A DNA stretch of 34,074 nucleotides from Clostridia bacterium (GCA_017475185.1 JAFVGB010000021.1:1-34074); one strand, 5' to 3'; counted from the first letter of the stretch, positions 14,869 through 24,453 are shown. Numbers and translations: made by a program. Notes: a model not told the origin generated them from the sequence alone.

Positions 14869-16038
14869 TTAATTATTAAAATTTATTATTTTTTCCCATG
14901 GAAGCCCTTCTTTTCCAAAATGTCCATAATTTGTTGTCTTAGTATAAATAGGCTTTTCTAAGTTTAAAGTATTAATTATTCCTCTTGGTGTCAAGTCAAA
15001 ATTTCTATTAATTATAGAAACAATCTCTTCTTCCGGAATAGTAGCTGTTCCAAAAGTATCAATATATATAGAAACCGGCTTAGCAACTCCAATTGCATAT
15101 GAAATTTGAATTTCACATTTTTTTGCAAGGCCATTTGCAACAATATTTTTTGCTATATATCTAGCCATATATGAACCAGATCTATCAACTTTTGTTGCAT
15201 CTTTTCCTGAAAAAGCTCCTCCTCCGTGCCTGCTATAACCGCCATAAGTATCAACTATTATTTTTCTTCCTGTAAGACCTGTATCTCCAAGTGGTCCTCC
15301 TATTACAAATCTTCCTGTTGGATTAATAAAATACTTTGTTTTATCGTCCAATAATTTCTTATCAATCACTGTTTCAATAACTTTTTCTTTAATATCAGAT
15401 TTTAATAATTCTAAATCTACATTTTCTTCATGTTGTGTAGATACTACAACTGTATCAATTCTTACAGGAGTATCGTTTTCATACTCCACAGTAACCTGAA
15501 CTTTTCCATCAGGACGTAAATATGGAATTTCTCCTGACTTTCTCACATCTGTCAATCTTTTTGACAACTTATGTGCTAAATAAATTGGCATTGGCATATA
15601 GCTTTCTGTTTCATCTGTTGCAAACCCAAATACCATTCCTTGGTCTCCTGCACCTTCTGAATTTATTGCATTTTCATCCTCAGAATTAAGTTTGATATCT
15701 TTACTTTCAAAGGATTTATCAACTCCTAATGCAATATCAGCTGATTGTTTTGATATATTAATTATAACTTTACATTTTTCATAACTAATATCAATATTTT
15801 CACCTGCATATCCAATTTCCTTAATCGTATCTCTAACAACTTTTTCAATATCTACGTTTGCTTTTGATGAAATTTCTCCTGTAACTAATACTAACCCCTT
15901 TCCAGCCACTGTTTCACACGCAACTCTGGCTTTTGAATCTTGTTTTAAATATGCATCCAAAATATTATCTGATATGTAATCACATAACTTATCTGGATGT
16001 CCTTCTGTTACACTTTCTGATGTAAATAGTTTTCTCAT
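14869..16038 (-). CDS. metK: S-adenosylmethionine synthetase
   Basis: The 389-residue cytoplasmic enzyme makes SAM from methionine and ATP. All family signatures are present: [19 protein letters not shown] at the N-terminus, [12 protein letters not shown] (methionine-binding loop region), the [17 protein letters not shown] phosphate loop and the lysine/aspartate residues around them. Length is normal. AGGAGG-like sequence precedes ATG 16036-16038. A long leader (16148-16292) folds as a SAM-I riboswitch with an intrinsic terminator, so the gene is shut off when SAM is abundant. It is a single-gene unit with its own strong promoter at 16311-16339. Confidence 0.98.
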   Translation of the reverse strand: MRKLFTSESVTEGHPDKLCDYISDNILDAYLKQDSKARVACETVAGKGLVLVTGEISSKANVDIEKVVRDTIKEIGYAGENIDISYEKCKVIINISKQSADIALGVDKSFESKDIKLNSEDENAINSEGAGDQGMVFGFATDETESYMPMPIYLAHKLSKRLTDVRKSGEIPYLRPDGKVQVTVEYENDTPVRIDTVVVSTQHEENVDLELLKSDIKEKVIETVIDKKLLDDKTKYFINPTGRFVIGGPLGDTGLTGRKIIVDTYGGYSRHGGGAFSGKDATKVDRSGSYMARYIAKNIVANGLAKKCEIQISYAIGVAKPVSIYIDTFGTATIPEEEIVSIINRNFDLTPRGIINTLNLEKPIYTKTTNYGHFGKEGLPWEKIINFNN

Positions 16039-16147
16039 AATTATTCCTCCTTATAATTTTATTAAATTAAATCATATATATTATTCGATTATTTTATTTT
16101 TTAATTCTTCAATCTTAAAATCATTCAAACATTTTAAATTTGGCATC

Positions 16148-16292
16148 AAAAAAACCTTTGCAATATTGCAAAGGTTTATATTTTAAAATCAAATCATCAC
16201 CCAAAGCTTTATTGCTTCGTCGGTATTAGCACCTTACTTTTGCAGGTTGCTGTGGAGTCATAAAGCCGAATCTCTCGTCCACTCTTGATAAT
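16148..16292 (-). promoter_or_regulatory. SAM-I (S-box) riboswitch with terminator
   Basis: On the minus strand the leader has the S-box landmarks in order: TATCAAGAGTGG, GGCTTTATGAC, CAGCAACC, AAGGTGCTAATACC and the closing GGGTGATGA that pairs with the 5' end. The aptamer covers about 16190-16292. It is followed by the terminator hairpin AACCTTTGCAATATTGCAAAGGTTTTTTT (stem at about 16153-16177). SAM binding should stabilise the terminator and stop transcription before metK. This accounts for most of the 355-base gap 16039-16393. Confidence 0.93.
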
Positions 16293-16310
16293 ATATATAA
16301 CTTATAACTA

Positions 16311-16339
16311 ATTATAACTCTTAAAATATAATTTGTCAA
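16311..16339 (-). promoter_or_regulatory. Promoter of the metK riboswitch transcript
   Basis: TTGACA (16334-16339), 17-base spacer, TATAAT (16311-16316) on the minus strand, about 20 bases before the aptamer. Confidence 0.88.
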
Positions 16340-16357
16340 TCAAAAAAATAAGAAAAA

Positions 16358-16380
16358 GCAGACCTCAAATAGAAGTCTGC
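16358..16380 (-). terminator. Terminator of the Cys-rich protein gene
   Basis: GCAGAC (16358-16363) pairs with GTCTGC (16375-16380); the minus strand continues TTTTTCTTATTTTTTT. It ends 14 bases after the stop codon and overlaps nothing of the metK promoter except its T-run. Confidence 0.8.
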
Positions 16381-16393
16381 AATACATAGTTAA

Positions 16394-16999
16394 TTAAATG
16401 TCGTCATCGTCATCTCTTAATACATCTAATTTTTTTCTAAGCTTTTCCATCGTATTAATCTCAGGATAAAGATTCTGTATGAGAGCTAACAATGTTTCAT
16501 CTTGCTTTTCTGGCGAAACTTTTGATTTTTTCTGACTTTTCCTCGAACAATTTTTACACTCGAGAATCTTCAAACTATCCTCTTTCATTCCGAAGGTTTC
16601 TAACGCCCTTGTAATAAAAGGATATTTTTCTATTCTCATAGAAATTTTGCACAAATCTCTGATCTGCTTTGATTTTCGATATTTTTTATAATACGAAAAC
16701 GATCTATCTCTAATCATGCCACATCCATATGGATTTGGATCAGCAGAAAGACGTGTGCAGCATTCATAGTCTGAAGAACATAAATGTTTCAGCCAACTTT
16801 TTTCACCTGTAAGTGTCAGATTTTCTTTTGGTAACGCCGCATAATACAGCTCTTTGCCATCTTTGAAAACAATTCCTGGCGTATATCTTAGGCGAATTTC
16901 AAAAAGTTCCTCTTTTGTTACTTTCCGAAGTTTGTATTCATTTCCTCGAATTGTAACAATCTGTTCCTTAAGCAATTTTTCCATTTGGATGTTCGACAT
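16394..16999 (-). CDS. Cysteine-rich hypothetical protein
   Basis: I do not recognise this 201-residue protein. It has seven cysteines: C74, C80 and C81 (HLCSSDYECC), C93 (YGCGM), C117, and C148/C151 in ECKNCSRK, a pattern that could bind zinc or an iron-sulfur cluster. The middle is rich in Lys, Arg and aromatic residues, and the end is five aspartates and Ile. There is no signal peptide or membrane helix. GGAGGAGG precedes ATG 16997-16999, and a clear promoter and terminator frame it as a single gene. Codon use is less AT-rich than neighbours (CGT, GCG, GCC, CTG codons), so it may be acquired. A small hairpin ATGAG-AAAC-CTCAT lies in its leader (17017-17030). Confidence 0.75.
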   Translation of the reverse strand: MSNIQMEKLLKEQIVTIRGNEYKLRKVTKEELFEIRLRYTPGIVFKDGKELYYAALPKENLTLTGEKSWLKHLCSSDYECCTRLSADPNPYGCGMIRDRSFSYYKKYRKSKQIRDLCKISMRIEKYPFITRALETFGMKEDSLKILECKNCSRKSQKKSKVSPEKQDETLLALIQNLYPEINTMEKLRKKLDVLRDDDDDI

Positions 17000-17058
17000 A
17001 AAACCTCCTCCTTTGCATGAGAAACCTCATTGTTTGTTTGGATGAACTATATGTATAC

Positions 17059-17087
17059 ATTTTATCACATTATGTCAATTTAGTCAA
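17059..17087 (-). promoter_or_regulatory. Promoter of the Cys-rich protein gene
   Basis: TTGACT (17082-17087), 17-base spacer, TAAAAT (17059-17064) on the minus strand. A second TTGACA lies inside the spacer, so an alternative start is possible. Confidence 0.7.
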
Positions 17088-17099
17088 TTTAAAAAACAG

Positions 17100-17133
17100 A
17101 AAATGTGATAAGCTCTAATGCTTATCACATTTT
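17100..17133 (-). terminator. Terminator overlapping the end of the PBP gene
   Basis: A 14-base stem AAAATGTGATAAGC (17100-17113) with GCTTATCACATTTT (17120-17133) includes the last codons and stop codon of the PBP gene; a T-rich stretch follows on the minus strand. Confidence 0.8.
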
Positions 17134-19380
17134 TCGTTTGGAACAGTTCCTTTTCTATAATATTCTATATATGTATTTTTACATCTGCTAGATGCTTTTT
17201 TACCAGAATCCTTACATATTGTTACTTCCTGAACATTTTTGTTTTTATCAAAATTAGCATGTATTAAATTTTCATGGATATTTTTCATAACATTAACCCA
17301 AATTTGATTTGCCATAGAGTCAGCACCTTCTTTAATCGACTCATTTGCATCATATCCAAACCATGTAACTGCTGTATAATATTTTGTAAAACCACATAGC
17401 CATTTGTCATAGTTATCATTTGTAGTTCCTGTTTTAGCTGCTACTTCAAATCCATCTATTTTACATGATTTTGCTGTACCATTTTCACCATTAACAGGCT
17501 GAGTTAATAGTTTTTTTAATACATATGTTGTATCCTCAGAATATACTTTTTTTGTACTTTGTTTTTTCTTTAGAACTTTCTTTCCGTTTGCATTTTCTAC
17601 CTTTGTATAAAAAATAGGTTCAATATATTTTCCACCATTTGCAATACATCCATATGCAGCTGCCATTTCAACAGGAGTTGTTCCTTTTTCTAAACCTCCT
17701 AAGGCTAATGGTAAATCACAATCTGCATCTGTCAAAGTAGTTATTCCTTCTTTTTGCATATATTCAATAGACTTTTTCGGTGTCAATTTTTCCATAATTT
17801 TTACAAAAGGTATATTTTGTGAGGATTCAACTGCCCTTCTAACAGTAATACTTCCCAATTCTTTTTCACAATCAATTGGACTATAATTATTAGTAAAAGT
17901 TGTTCTCGTATCATCATAAACTGTTGTTGGAGTAATAATTTTCTCTTCCAGAGCAGGTCCTAAAACTGCAATAGGTTTAATTGCTGAACCTGTTTGCCTT
18001 AAAGCCTGTGTTGCTCTATTAAATCCTCTTGAAGTCTTTTTCTCTCCTAATCCTCCGTACACACCCTTTAACCTGACCATTTTCATGATCTATAACAATC
18101 ATTGCGGCTTGAGTAGTAATATTGCTGTTTTGCTCAGATTTTACCATATATTTAGTTTTAGCAAATTCATCTTCTAAATTTTTTTGAATATCTGAATTTT
18201 GTGTACAATAAATATTTAAACCAGAATAATATAAATAATTTGTAGCAAAACTAGCTGACATTTTTTTATCTTTCTGTAAATCACTTACTACCTCTGAAAT
18301 TGTAGCATCTACCATATATGAATACACATTATTTCCCTTGGATTTTACTTCACCTTTTTCAAATTTTAATCCGTCATCTATTTTCTTAACTGCATTATCA
18401 TATTCTTCTTTATTAATGTAATTTTCTTGAAGCATAACAGCTAAAACTGTTTTGGACCTTGACTTTATTTTTTCTGAATTATCATTTTCACCAAATGGAT
18501 TATAAGAATTTGGTGAATGATTAAGACCAGCTAAATAAGCACATTCTGCTAAATCTAATTCTGTTACATCTTTATTAAAATAATATTTGGCTCCCATTTT
18601 TACACCATACACATTTGGTCCAACATAAATAATGTTTAAATAAGCTTGCATAATTTCATCTTTTGATAAAACAAGTTCTGTTTTTATAGCCCTATCCCAT
18701 TCTTCAACTTTTCTGGAAATTTTAGTTTCGTTTTCGCCTGTAACATTTTTTATAAGTTGCTGTGTAATAGTACTTCCTCCAAAAGAACCATTTCCTCTAT
18801 GAATAATATAACTTCCAATAGCACCTGCTGTCCTTTTAAAATTAATTCCATGATGTTTATAAAAATTTTTATCTTCTATTGAAACATAGGCATTTACAAG
18901 GTTTTTAGGTATTTTGTCTAAACTTATATTTTCCTGAATTCTACCTTCACCAAGAACAGCAATAACATTTCCATTTGAGTCATACATAACAGAATTTTTA
19001 CAAGTAATTACATCTTTCATAATTTTGTTCCATTTATATAATGAAATTAAGAATGTGACTAACCATATAATGAAAGCTATAAATACTATAAACAAAATGA
19101 CTTTTCTTTTTCTCTTTTTTCTAACACGTTTTTCATCATTTATCGACTTTTTCTTTTTAACTTTACCTCTATTATTGCTACTTCTTCGCGATAAATTTGG
19201 ACTTTCTGAAGAATAATCTATTTTTTTAGGAGCTGACTTTTTTTTCTTGGAATTTATGCCAATTATTATATCATCATCATTATTATTAACTTCATAAACT
19301 CTTTTCCCAAATCTAATATTTTCAGTACTTTTACTTACTCTATTAGATGGTTTGTTTTTCTTCTGTTTATTCTCCTCCAA
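17115..19380 (-). pseudogene. Class A penicillin-binding protein (glycosyltransferase-transpeptidase), frameshifted
   Basis: Two overlapping frames make one bifunctional PBP1A-like protein of about 755 residues. The first (18019-19380) holds a basic cytoplasmic tail, a membrane helix (about 95-117) and a GT51 glycosyltransferase domain with EDKNFYKHHGINF and GGSTITQQLIKN. The second (17115-18086) continues as GGLGEKKTSRGFN and holds the transpeptidase motifs SAIK (nucleophile), SQN and KTGT. The frame switches at the CCC run 18064-18066, where removing one base joins the frames. The start is TTG at 19378-19380 after AAAGG, with weaker support. It would polymerise glycan strands and cross-link peptides outside the membrane. 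If the shift is real only the glycosyltransferase half is made; a sequence error is also likely because both halves look well conserved. Confidence 0.88.
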
Positions 19381-19414
19381 TATTTTTCATACCTTTCAAA
19401 TTTTATTATTTTTA

Positions 19415-19442
19415 ATTATATCATATATATTAGATCTGTACA
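19415..19442 (-). promoter_or_regulatory. Possible promoter of the PBP gene
   Basis: TGTACA (19437-19442), 16-base spacer, TATAAT (19415-19420) on the minus strand; the -35 box is weak. It faces away from the zinc-ribbon gene promoter. Confidence 0.5.
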
Positions 19443-19460
19443 CAAAAAAATAAAATAAAA

Positions 19461-19488
19461 TTGACAATTTAAATTAATATGATACAAT
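19461..19488 (+). promoter_or_regulatory. Promoter of the zinc-ribbon gene
   Basis: TTGACA (19461-19466), 16-base spacer, TACAAT (19483-19488). Confidence 0.7.
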
Positions 19489-19523
19489 ATTCGTAATAAT
19501 ATAATTCATAGGAGGTAACAATT

Positions 19524-19760
19524 ATGGAATTTAACAAATGTCCTCAATGTGGAAGTTTTTATGCAAGTACTGGAAAAATGTGTCCAAACTGTGCAGAAAA
19601 AGATACTATAAAAATTCAAAAGCTTGAAAATTACATTCAAAATAATGTTTTACCTGAAACAGTAGAAGAATTATCAATAAATACAGGTATTCCAACAAAT
19701 GATTTAAACAGATATATTAATCAAAATACAAAATTTTCAGGATTAAAATTTGAGATTTAA
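19524..19760 (+). CDS. Small zinc-ribbon/helix-turn-helix protein (YvyF-like)
   Basis: The 78-residue protein has two CxxC knuckles in its first 24 residues (CPQCGSFYASTGKMCPNC), a zinc ribbon, and then a helix-turn-helix-like segment (about 45-70, TVEELSINTGIPTNDLNRYI). The same layout occurs in the flagellar-operon protein YvyF/TIGR03826, which I think it resembles, but no flagellar gene is near. The likely role is small regulator or adaptor. AGGAGG lies 8 bases before ATG 19524. It is a single-gene unit with its own promoter. It converges on topB, with the foldback repeat at 19763-19827 between them. Confidence 0.7.
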   Translation: MEFNKCPQCGSFYASTGKMCPNCAEKDTIKIQKLENYIQNNVLPETVEELSINTGIPTNDLNRYINQNTKFSGLKFEI

Positions 19761-19762
19761 TT

Positions 19763-19827
19763 AGAAATGGGGACGGTTCTGTTTAGCAATTATTTTTTTA
19801 TTGCCAAACAGAACCGTCCCCATTTCT
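19763..19827. repeat. Foldback repeat, GGGGACGGTTCT family, copy 2
   Basis: Left arm 19763-19790 and right arm 19800-19827 form a 28-base hairpin with one mismatch around a T-rich loop. The arms read AGAAATGGGGACGGTTCT on the left and the reverse complement on the right. It sits between the convergent zinc-ribbon and topB genes, where it could also slow or stop transcription, although no T-run follows. It lacks the outer GGTCTTTTTTT segment of copy 1. Confidence 0.85.
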
Positions 19828-19847
19828 CACCCATTTTCTAATTTCTA

Positions 19848-21827
19848 TTAAATTACTAATTTTTTAAATTTCATACGAATATAACTTTCAAGTTTTTCCA
19901 TAAACTCATCTGAATTAATTTCTTTTTTTGCAACCATATCTAGCCCCTTTTCCCAACTTGCTGTAAGTTTAGGATTTAACATATCTGGCATAGAACCTGC
20001 GACAACATCAAAAATTACCTCTCCTTTTTCAGTCGGTGTTATAATTTGTGTTTTAGAATTAATTTGAATGTACTGAATTCTTTCAAGTTTTTTCATAATT
20101 TCTGCTCTTGTAGCACTTGTTCCTATTCCAGCACCTTTAATTTGTTCCCTTAATTCTTCATCTTCTATTAATTTTCCTGCATTTTCCATTGCAAGTATTA
20201 TTGAACCTGAATTATACCTAGTTGGAGGACTTGTTTCTGCATCTTTTGTTTCGAAATTTACAACTCCAATTTCTTGACCTTTTTTTAATTTCTTTAATAA
20301 TTCTTCACTAATTTCATTATCTTTTTTGTTTGAGTTAATCTCATCTACAACTTTCTCGTCATTGTTTTCGCTTTTTTGAGAAGACTTATCCACATCTTTT
20401 CCACTGTTTTGCTTAGCTTTTGCAATTTCTAAATATCCTAAATTAGTACAAACTTTACTAGTAGTAGAAAACTCTTCGTTTTCAATATTTATAGTGATAG
20501 AAAGCTTATTATATTCGGCTGCAGGATAAAAAATACATAAAAATCTTTTTACAATTAGTTTATAAATATCTTTTTGCAATTGATTTAAACTTCCAAAATT
20601 TTCATACCCCTGACCTGTTGGAATTATTGCATAATGATCTGTAATTTTGCTATCATTAACATATTTAGATTTTACAATATTAGTAGAATATTTTTCATCT
20701 ACCATTTTCTTAATATATTTTTGAACTTCTTCATCTTGATATCCTTTGGCAATTCCATTTAGATTTTTTGAAATAACTTTTGCAACCGCTGTTGATAAAA
20801 CTCTTGCATCAGTTCTTGGATAAGTTACTAATTTTTTCTCATATAAAGCTTGAATAACATCCAATGTTTCATCAGGTTTTATCTTAAATCTTTTTGTACA
20901 TTCGTTTTGAATTTCAGCCAAATTAAATAAAAGTGGTGCATTTTCTTTTTGTTTAGACTTTTTTACTTCTGAAACAATAGCTTTTTTATCTTTTAAAGAT
21001 GCAATAAACTCTCGTGCATCTTCCACTTTTTTGAATCCTGTTTCATTATACAATTTAGGAGAATTTAACATCTTAGATTTTTCTGTAACTTTCCACTCTG
21101 CTTTTAAAGACTCATTTTCATCTCCAAACTCTCCTAAAATTTTATAATATGTTGTTTTAGAAAAATTTCTAATTTCCCTTTCTCTTGAAACTATCATTCC
21201 TAAAACACAAGTCATTACACGTCCAACCGAAATAGAAATCCTTTCTTCATTTAATTTTGATGCAGCTCTTCTACCAAAAATAATTGTAAGTAATCTTGAA
21301 AAATTAATTCCAATTAAATAATCTTCTTTTGCTCTTAAATATGCTGAATCTGATAAACTATTATATTCGTTTAAATCTTTTGCTTCAGCTATTCCTCTTT
21401 TTATTTCTTCCTCTGTTTGTGAATCAATCCAAACCCTTTTTCTTGACTTTCCTGTAACTCCAGCCATTTGCTCTACTAACCTATATATGTACTCTCCTTC
21501 ACGTCCAGAGTCAGTTGCAACATAAATTGTTTCAACATCTTCTCTTATAAGCAGTTTTTTAACAGTATTAAATTGTTTTTCAACAGCAGGAATTATTTCA
21601 TATTTATATTCTTTAGGCATAAAAGGTAATGTATCTAAACGCCAAAACTTCAATTTTTCATCATAAACCTCTGGATAAGACATTGTTATTAAATGTCCCA
21701 CACACCATGTAACAATCCATTTATCAGATTCTAAATAGCCATCTTTTTTAGTGCCATTTATTCCTAAAACTTTTGCAAATTCCATTGCAACTGAAGGCTT
21801 TTCAGTAATTAAAATATTTTTTGTCAT
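19848..21827 (-). CDS. topB: DNA topoisomerase III
   Basis: The 659-residue type IA topoisomerase relaxes and decatenates DNA. The TOPRIM domain shows LITEKPSVAMEFAKVLG (Glu9) and ATDSGREGEY (105-113), the variant found in Bacillus TopB-type enzymes. The catalytic tyrosine is Y336 in LVTYPRTDARVLS. The gate and toroid domains follow (GIGTSATRAEIMKKLERI near residue 570). A Ser/Lys/Asn-rich insertion lies at about 475-510. The protein ends without a zinc-finger tail, which is normal for this subgroup. AAGGAAG precedes the ATG and the promoter is at 21863-21891. Such enzymes occur on chromosomes and on integrative elements; no element genes were seen here. Confidence 0.95.
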   Translation of the reverse strand: MTKNILITEKPSVAMEFAKVLGINGTKKDGYLESDKWIVTWCVGHLITMSYPEVYDEKLKFWRLDTLPFMPKEYKYEIIPAVEKQFNTVKKLLIREDVETIYVATDSGREGEYIYRLVEQMAGVTGKSRKRVWIDSQTEEEIKRGIAEAKDLNEYNSLSDSAYLRAKEDYLIGINFSRLLTIIFGRRAASKLNEERISISVGRVMTCVLGMIVSREREIRNFSKTTYYKILGEFGDENESLKAEWKVTEKSKMLNSPKLYNETGFKKVEDAREFIASLKDKKAIVSEVKKSKQKENAPLLFNLAEIQNECTKRFKIKPDETLDVIQALYEKKLVTYPRTDARVLSTAVAKVISKNLNGIAKGYQDEEVQKYIKKMVDEKYSTNIVKSKYVNDSKITDHYAIIPTGQGYENFGSLNQLQKDIYKLIVKRFLCIFYPAAEYNKLSITINIENEEFSTTSKVCTNLGYLEIAKAKQNSGKDVDKSSQKSENNDEKVVDEINSNKKDNEISEELLKKLKKGQEIGVVNFETKDAETSPPTRYNSGSIILAMENAGKLIEDEELREQIKGAGIGTSATRAEIMKKLERIQYIQINSKTQIITPTEKGEVIFDVVAGSMPDMLNPKLTASWEKGLDMVAKKEINSDEFMEKLESYIRMKFKKLVI

Positions 21828-21862
21828 TTTATTTTTCCTTCCTCTTATTTCGCATTTTTCAC

Positions 21863-21891
21863 ATTATATCACACAATTTTTTTCATAACAA
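21863..21891 (-). promoter_or_regulatory. Promoter of topB
   Basis: TTGTTA (21886-21891), 17-base spacer, TATAAT (21863-21868) on the minus strand; diverges from the Clp promoter. Confidence 0.7.
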
Positions 21892-21930
21892 TGATAAAAA
21901 TTAATTTTTGACACTCTATTGAAAATAATG

Positions 21931-21959
21931 TTGAAATTTTTTCATATTTATGTTATAAT
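21931..21959 (+). promoter_or_regulatory. Promoter of the first Clp ATPase gene
   Basis: TTGAAA (21931-21936), 17-base spacer, TATAAT (21954-21959). No pair of GGTCAAA half-sites (CtsR box) was found; only a single GGTCAG lies in the leader. Confidence 0.7.
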
Positions 21960-22041
21960 ATTACCTGCATTTACTGGCAAAAAGGTCAGTTTTGTTTGGT
22001 AAATGATATGTACATTGAAAATAAAAACAAGGAGGCAAAAT

Positions 22042-24444
22042 ATGGCAATAAACCCCATATCTAAGCATTTTCCCGCTACAAAAAGCTTTACCGAAATAGA
22101 CTCTATTATTAAGAATGCTCTTCGGTATGCTTATATCTCTAATAGCAGGATATTTAAAATTAATCACATTATACTGGGGTATATGACATACATCGAACAA
22201 GAAAGTGCTAGTGGAAATCATTATTACAAAATGTTTCCCTGGTATGTTGAGACAGACAAATATAGAGAAGTTACTGGTTTAAACAAAATCGAATCAAACC
22301 CATCAAAAAAGCTTTCAATTCATGAAGATGTTCTTGCTCTTGCAGCAGAATATAGAACTTATCGTTCTAACATCAATATCGAAAGTTTTTATTACTTAAT
22401 TTGGTTCATGAACGAAAAAGAATTTAATAAACAGTACATTCTTAAAGCCCCTGACATAATTCATTCATCATTATTCGTAGAAACAAATTTTGGTCATTTC
22501 TTAAAACAAAAAGAATCACACAAATATACAGATCTTATTATAGAGAAAAAGGCCAAAAGTAATGAAGAATTAAACGCATGGCAAACTTTACACAAAGTGG
22601 TTGATTCTTTTAGTAATTCAGAAGAACCAAAGTTAGAACCAAAAGTAAAAAGCAAAAACAATCTTTTTGATAATCCGTTAGAAACAAGTCTAACAAGAGA
22701 TATAACGCATTTAGCCTTTTCTGATAAGTTACCTGTAACAGTCGGTAGAAATGCACAAATTTCACGACTAACTGATATTTTATCCAAAGTGAAAAAGCAT
22801 AATGCTATTCTTGTAGGAAATCCTGGAGTTGGAAAAAAATCAATTATATATGGTCTTGCACAAAGGATAATATATAATGAAATAACCTCTCTTTTAAGAG
22901 ATTATACAATTCTGGAGTTTGACTCTATTGCTTGTATTGAAGGCTGTCAATACAGAGGTTCATTTGAAGCTAAAATGAAGCAATTCGAAAAAGAATTGGA
23001 ACAGTCAAATCGTAAAATCATAATTATGGTTGAAGATATTGATAATGCAATAAACCTTGGAGCTAATGAACATGGGAACAACCTTTCATTAGGTAGCATG
23101 TTTAAAAATATTTTGTCGAATCAAAACATCCGAATAGTTGGCACAACAACCCCTTCCGGAATTCGTCAAATTGAAAAAAACAAAGCGTTCACAAGTTTTG
23201 AGTGCATTAATATCGAAGAACCATCATTTGATGAAACACTCGATATTTTGAAAAATGTATCACTGCAGTTTAAAGAAACATATGAAATTCTTATTTCTGA
23301 ATCTGTTTTAAAATCTGCAATTACATTATCATCCAGATTTATTCCAGAACGTTTTTTACCGGACAAGGCAATTGATGTTCTGGACGAATCATGTTCAATC
23401 AAGCGAAATCACGACTATTCTGCTCATTCAATTTCAGCATTAACAGATGAAAACATCATGGATTGTATTTCAAGAATAAAAGACATCCCTGTAAACAAGA
23501 TTCAAGGAGCAATAAATTTTTCAGATCTTGAAAAGCACATTTCAAAATATGTCATTGGTCAAGACGAAGCTGTCTCAGCTGTTTCAAAAGCAATACGCCG
23601 TGCACAAGCTGGACTTACTGAAAACACTAAACCTTTGGCATCGTTTTTATTCTTGGGTCCAACTGGTGTTGGAAAAACGGAACTTTCAAAAGTTCTTGCT
23701 GATACTATGTTTCCTGGCGGACGTGAAAAAATTATCAAATTAGATATGTCCGAATATATGGAGAAAAACTCTGTTTCAAAATTGATTGGAGCATCTCCTG
23801 GATACATAGGATATGATGATGGAAGCTTATTAACTGATAAAGTTAAACAGCATCCCTATTCACTGATATTGTTTGACGAACTTGAAAAAGCACACTCGAG
23901 CATTTACAATATCTTACTGCAAATTTTAGATGAAGGGCGTTTAACTGATAATCAGGGGACAGAAGTTAGCTTCAAAAACACCGTTATAGTAATGACCTCA
24001 AATGTTGGTTCAAAATCCTTTTCTAAAAAGTGCATAGGTTTTGGCTCAACAACAGGCTCAAAATTAGACATTGATGCCGAATTAAAAAATGCATTTTCTC
24101 CTGAATTTCTTAATAGAATAGATGAGATTATGTTATTTAAACAGCTTGATGAAGCTGCCATTATGGACATTACAAGACTTGTAATCAAAAACACTATATT
24201 AACCAAAATGGAAGAAAAAAATATAGATATAGAAATTTCCGAAGAAATAATTCGTGAAATAGCTAAAAAAGGTTACAGCCAAGAATTCGGTGCACGTGCC
24301 CTTAAAAGAACAGTTATGAAGGAATTGTTAGATCCACTTTCTGATTTTTTACTTCAGAACAATGAAGCAAAAAAAATTCAGATTAGCTTAGATAAAAACA
24401 ATTTATTCAAAATAACTGCTCCAGACTACGTATTTTTCAATTAA
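22042..24444 (+). CDS. Clp/Hsp100 AAA+ unfoldase with degenerate first ATPase domain
   Basis: The 800-residue protein (start ATG 22042 with AAGGAGG; an upstream in-frame start adds 13 unlikely residues) has a divergent Clp_N-like domain (about 13-140), a linker, D1 (about 220-460) and D2 (about 495-790), with no coiled-coil middle domain. D1 is abnormal: the Walker A motif is GNPGVGKKS with Lys266 for Thr, Walker B reads MVEDID instead of DE, and the arginine-finger ERRF is TSFE. The D1 pore loop QYRG remains. D2 is canonical: GPTGVGKT (546), FDELEKAH, TSN, pore loop GASPGYIGY, and an IGF loop (665-667) that in ClpC/ClpX-type proteins docks ClpP. It is probably a ClpC/ClpA relative driven by D2 only. 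Codon use is less AT-rich than neighbours. Confidence 0.85.
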   Translation: MAINPISKHFPATKSFTEIDSIIKNALRYAYISNSRIFKINHIILGYMTYIEQESASGNHYYKMFPWYVETDKYREVTGLNKIESNPSKKLSIHEDVLALAAEYRTYRSNINIESFYYLIWFMNEKEFNKQYILKAPDIIHSSLFVETNFGHFLKQKESHKYTDLIIEKKAKSNEELNAWQTLHKVVDSFSNSEEPKLEPKVKSKNNLFDNPLETSLTRDITHLAFSDKLPVTVGRNAQISRLTDILSKVKKHNAILVGNPGVGKKSIIYGLAQRIIYNEITSLLRDYTILEFDSIACIEGCQYRGSFEAKMKQFEKELEQSNRKIIIMVEDIDNAINLGANEHGNNLSLGSMFKNILSNQNIRIVGTTTPSGIRQIEKNKAFTSFECINIEEPSFDETLDILKNVSLQFKETYEILISESVLKSAITLSSRFIPERFLPDKAIDVLDESCSIKRNHDYSAHSISALTDENIMDCISRIKDIPVNKIQGAINFSDLEKHISKYVIGQDEAVSAVSKAIRRAQAGLTENTKPLASFLFLGPTGVGKTELSKVLADTMFPGGREKIIKLDMSEYMEKNSVSKLIGASPGYIGYDDGSLLTDKVKQHPYSLILFDELEKAHSSIYNILLQILDEGRLTDNQGTEVSFKNTVIVMTSNVGSKSFSKKCIGFGSTTGSKLDIDAELKNAFSPEFLNRIDEIMLFKQLDEAAIMDITRLVIKNTILTKMEEKNIDIEISEEIIREIAKKGYSQEFGARALKRTVMKELLDPLSDFLLQNNEAKKIQISLDKNNLFKITAPDYVFFN

Positions 24445-24453
24445 ATATCATTT

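Noticed and set aside
21960..22041. CtsR operator before the Clp genes.
   Set aside because: Only one GGTCAG half-site is present and no tandem GGTCAAA was found here or before clpE.
22494..22787. Minus-strand open frame within the first Clp gene.
   Set aside because: It is a shadow of the strongly supported plus-strand frame; its translation has no recognisable domain.
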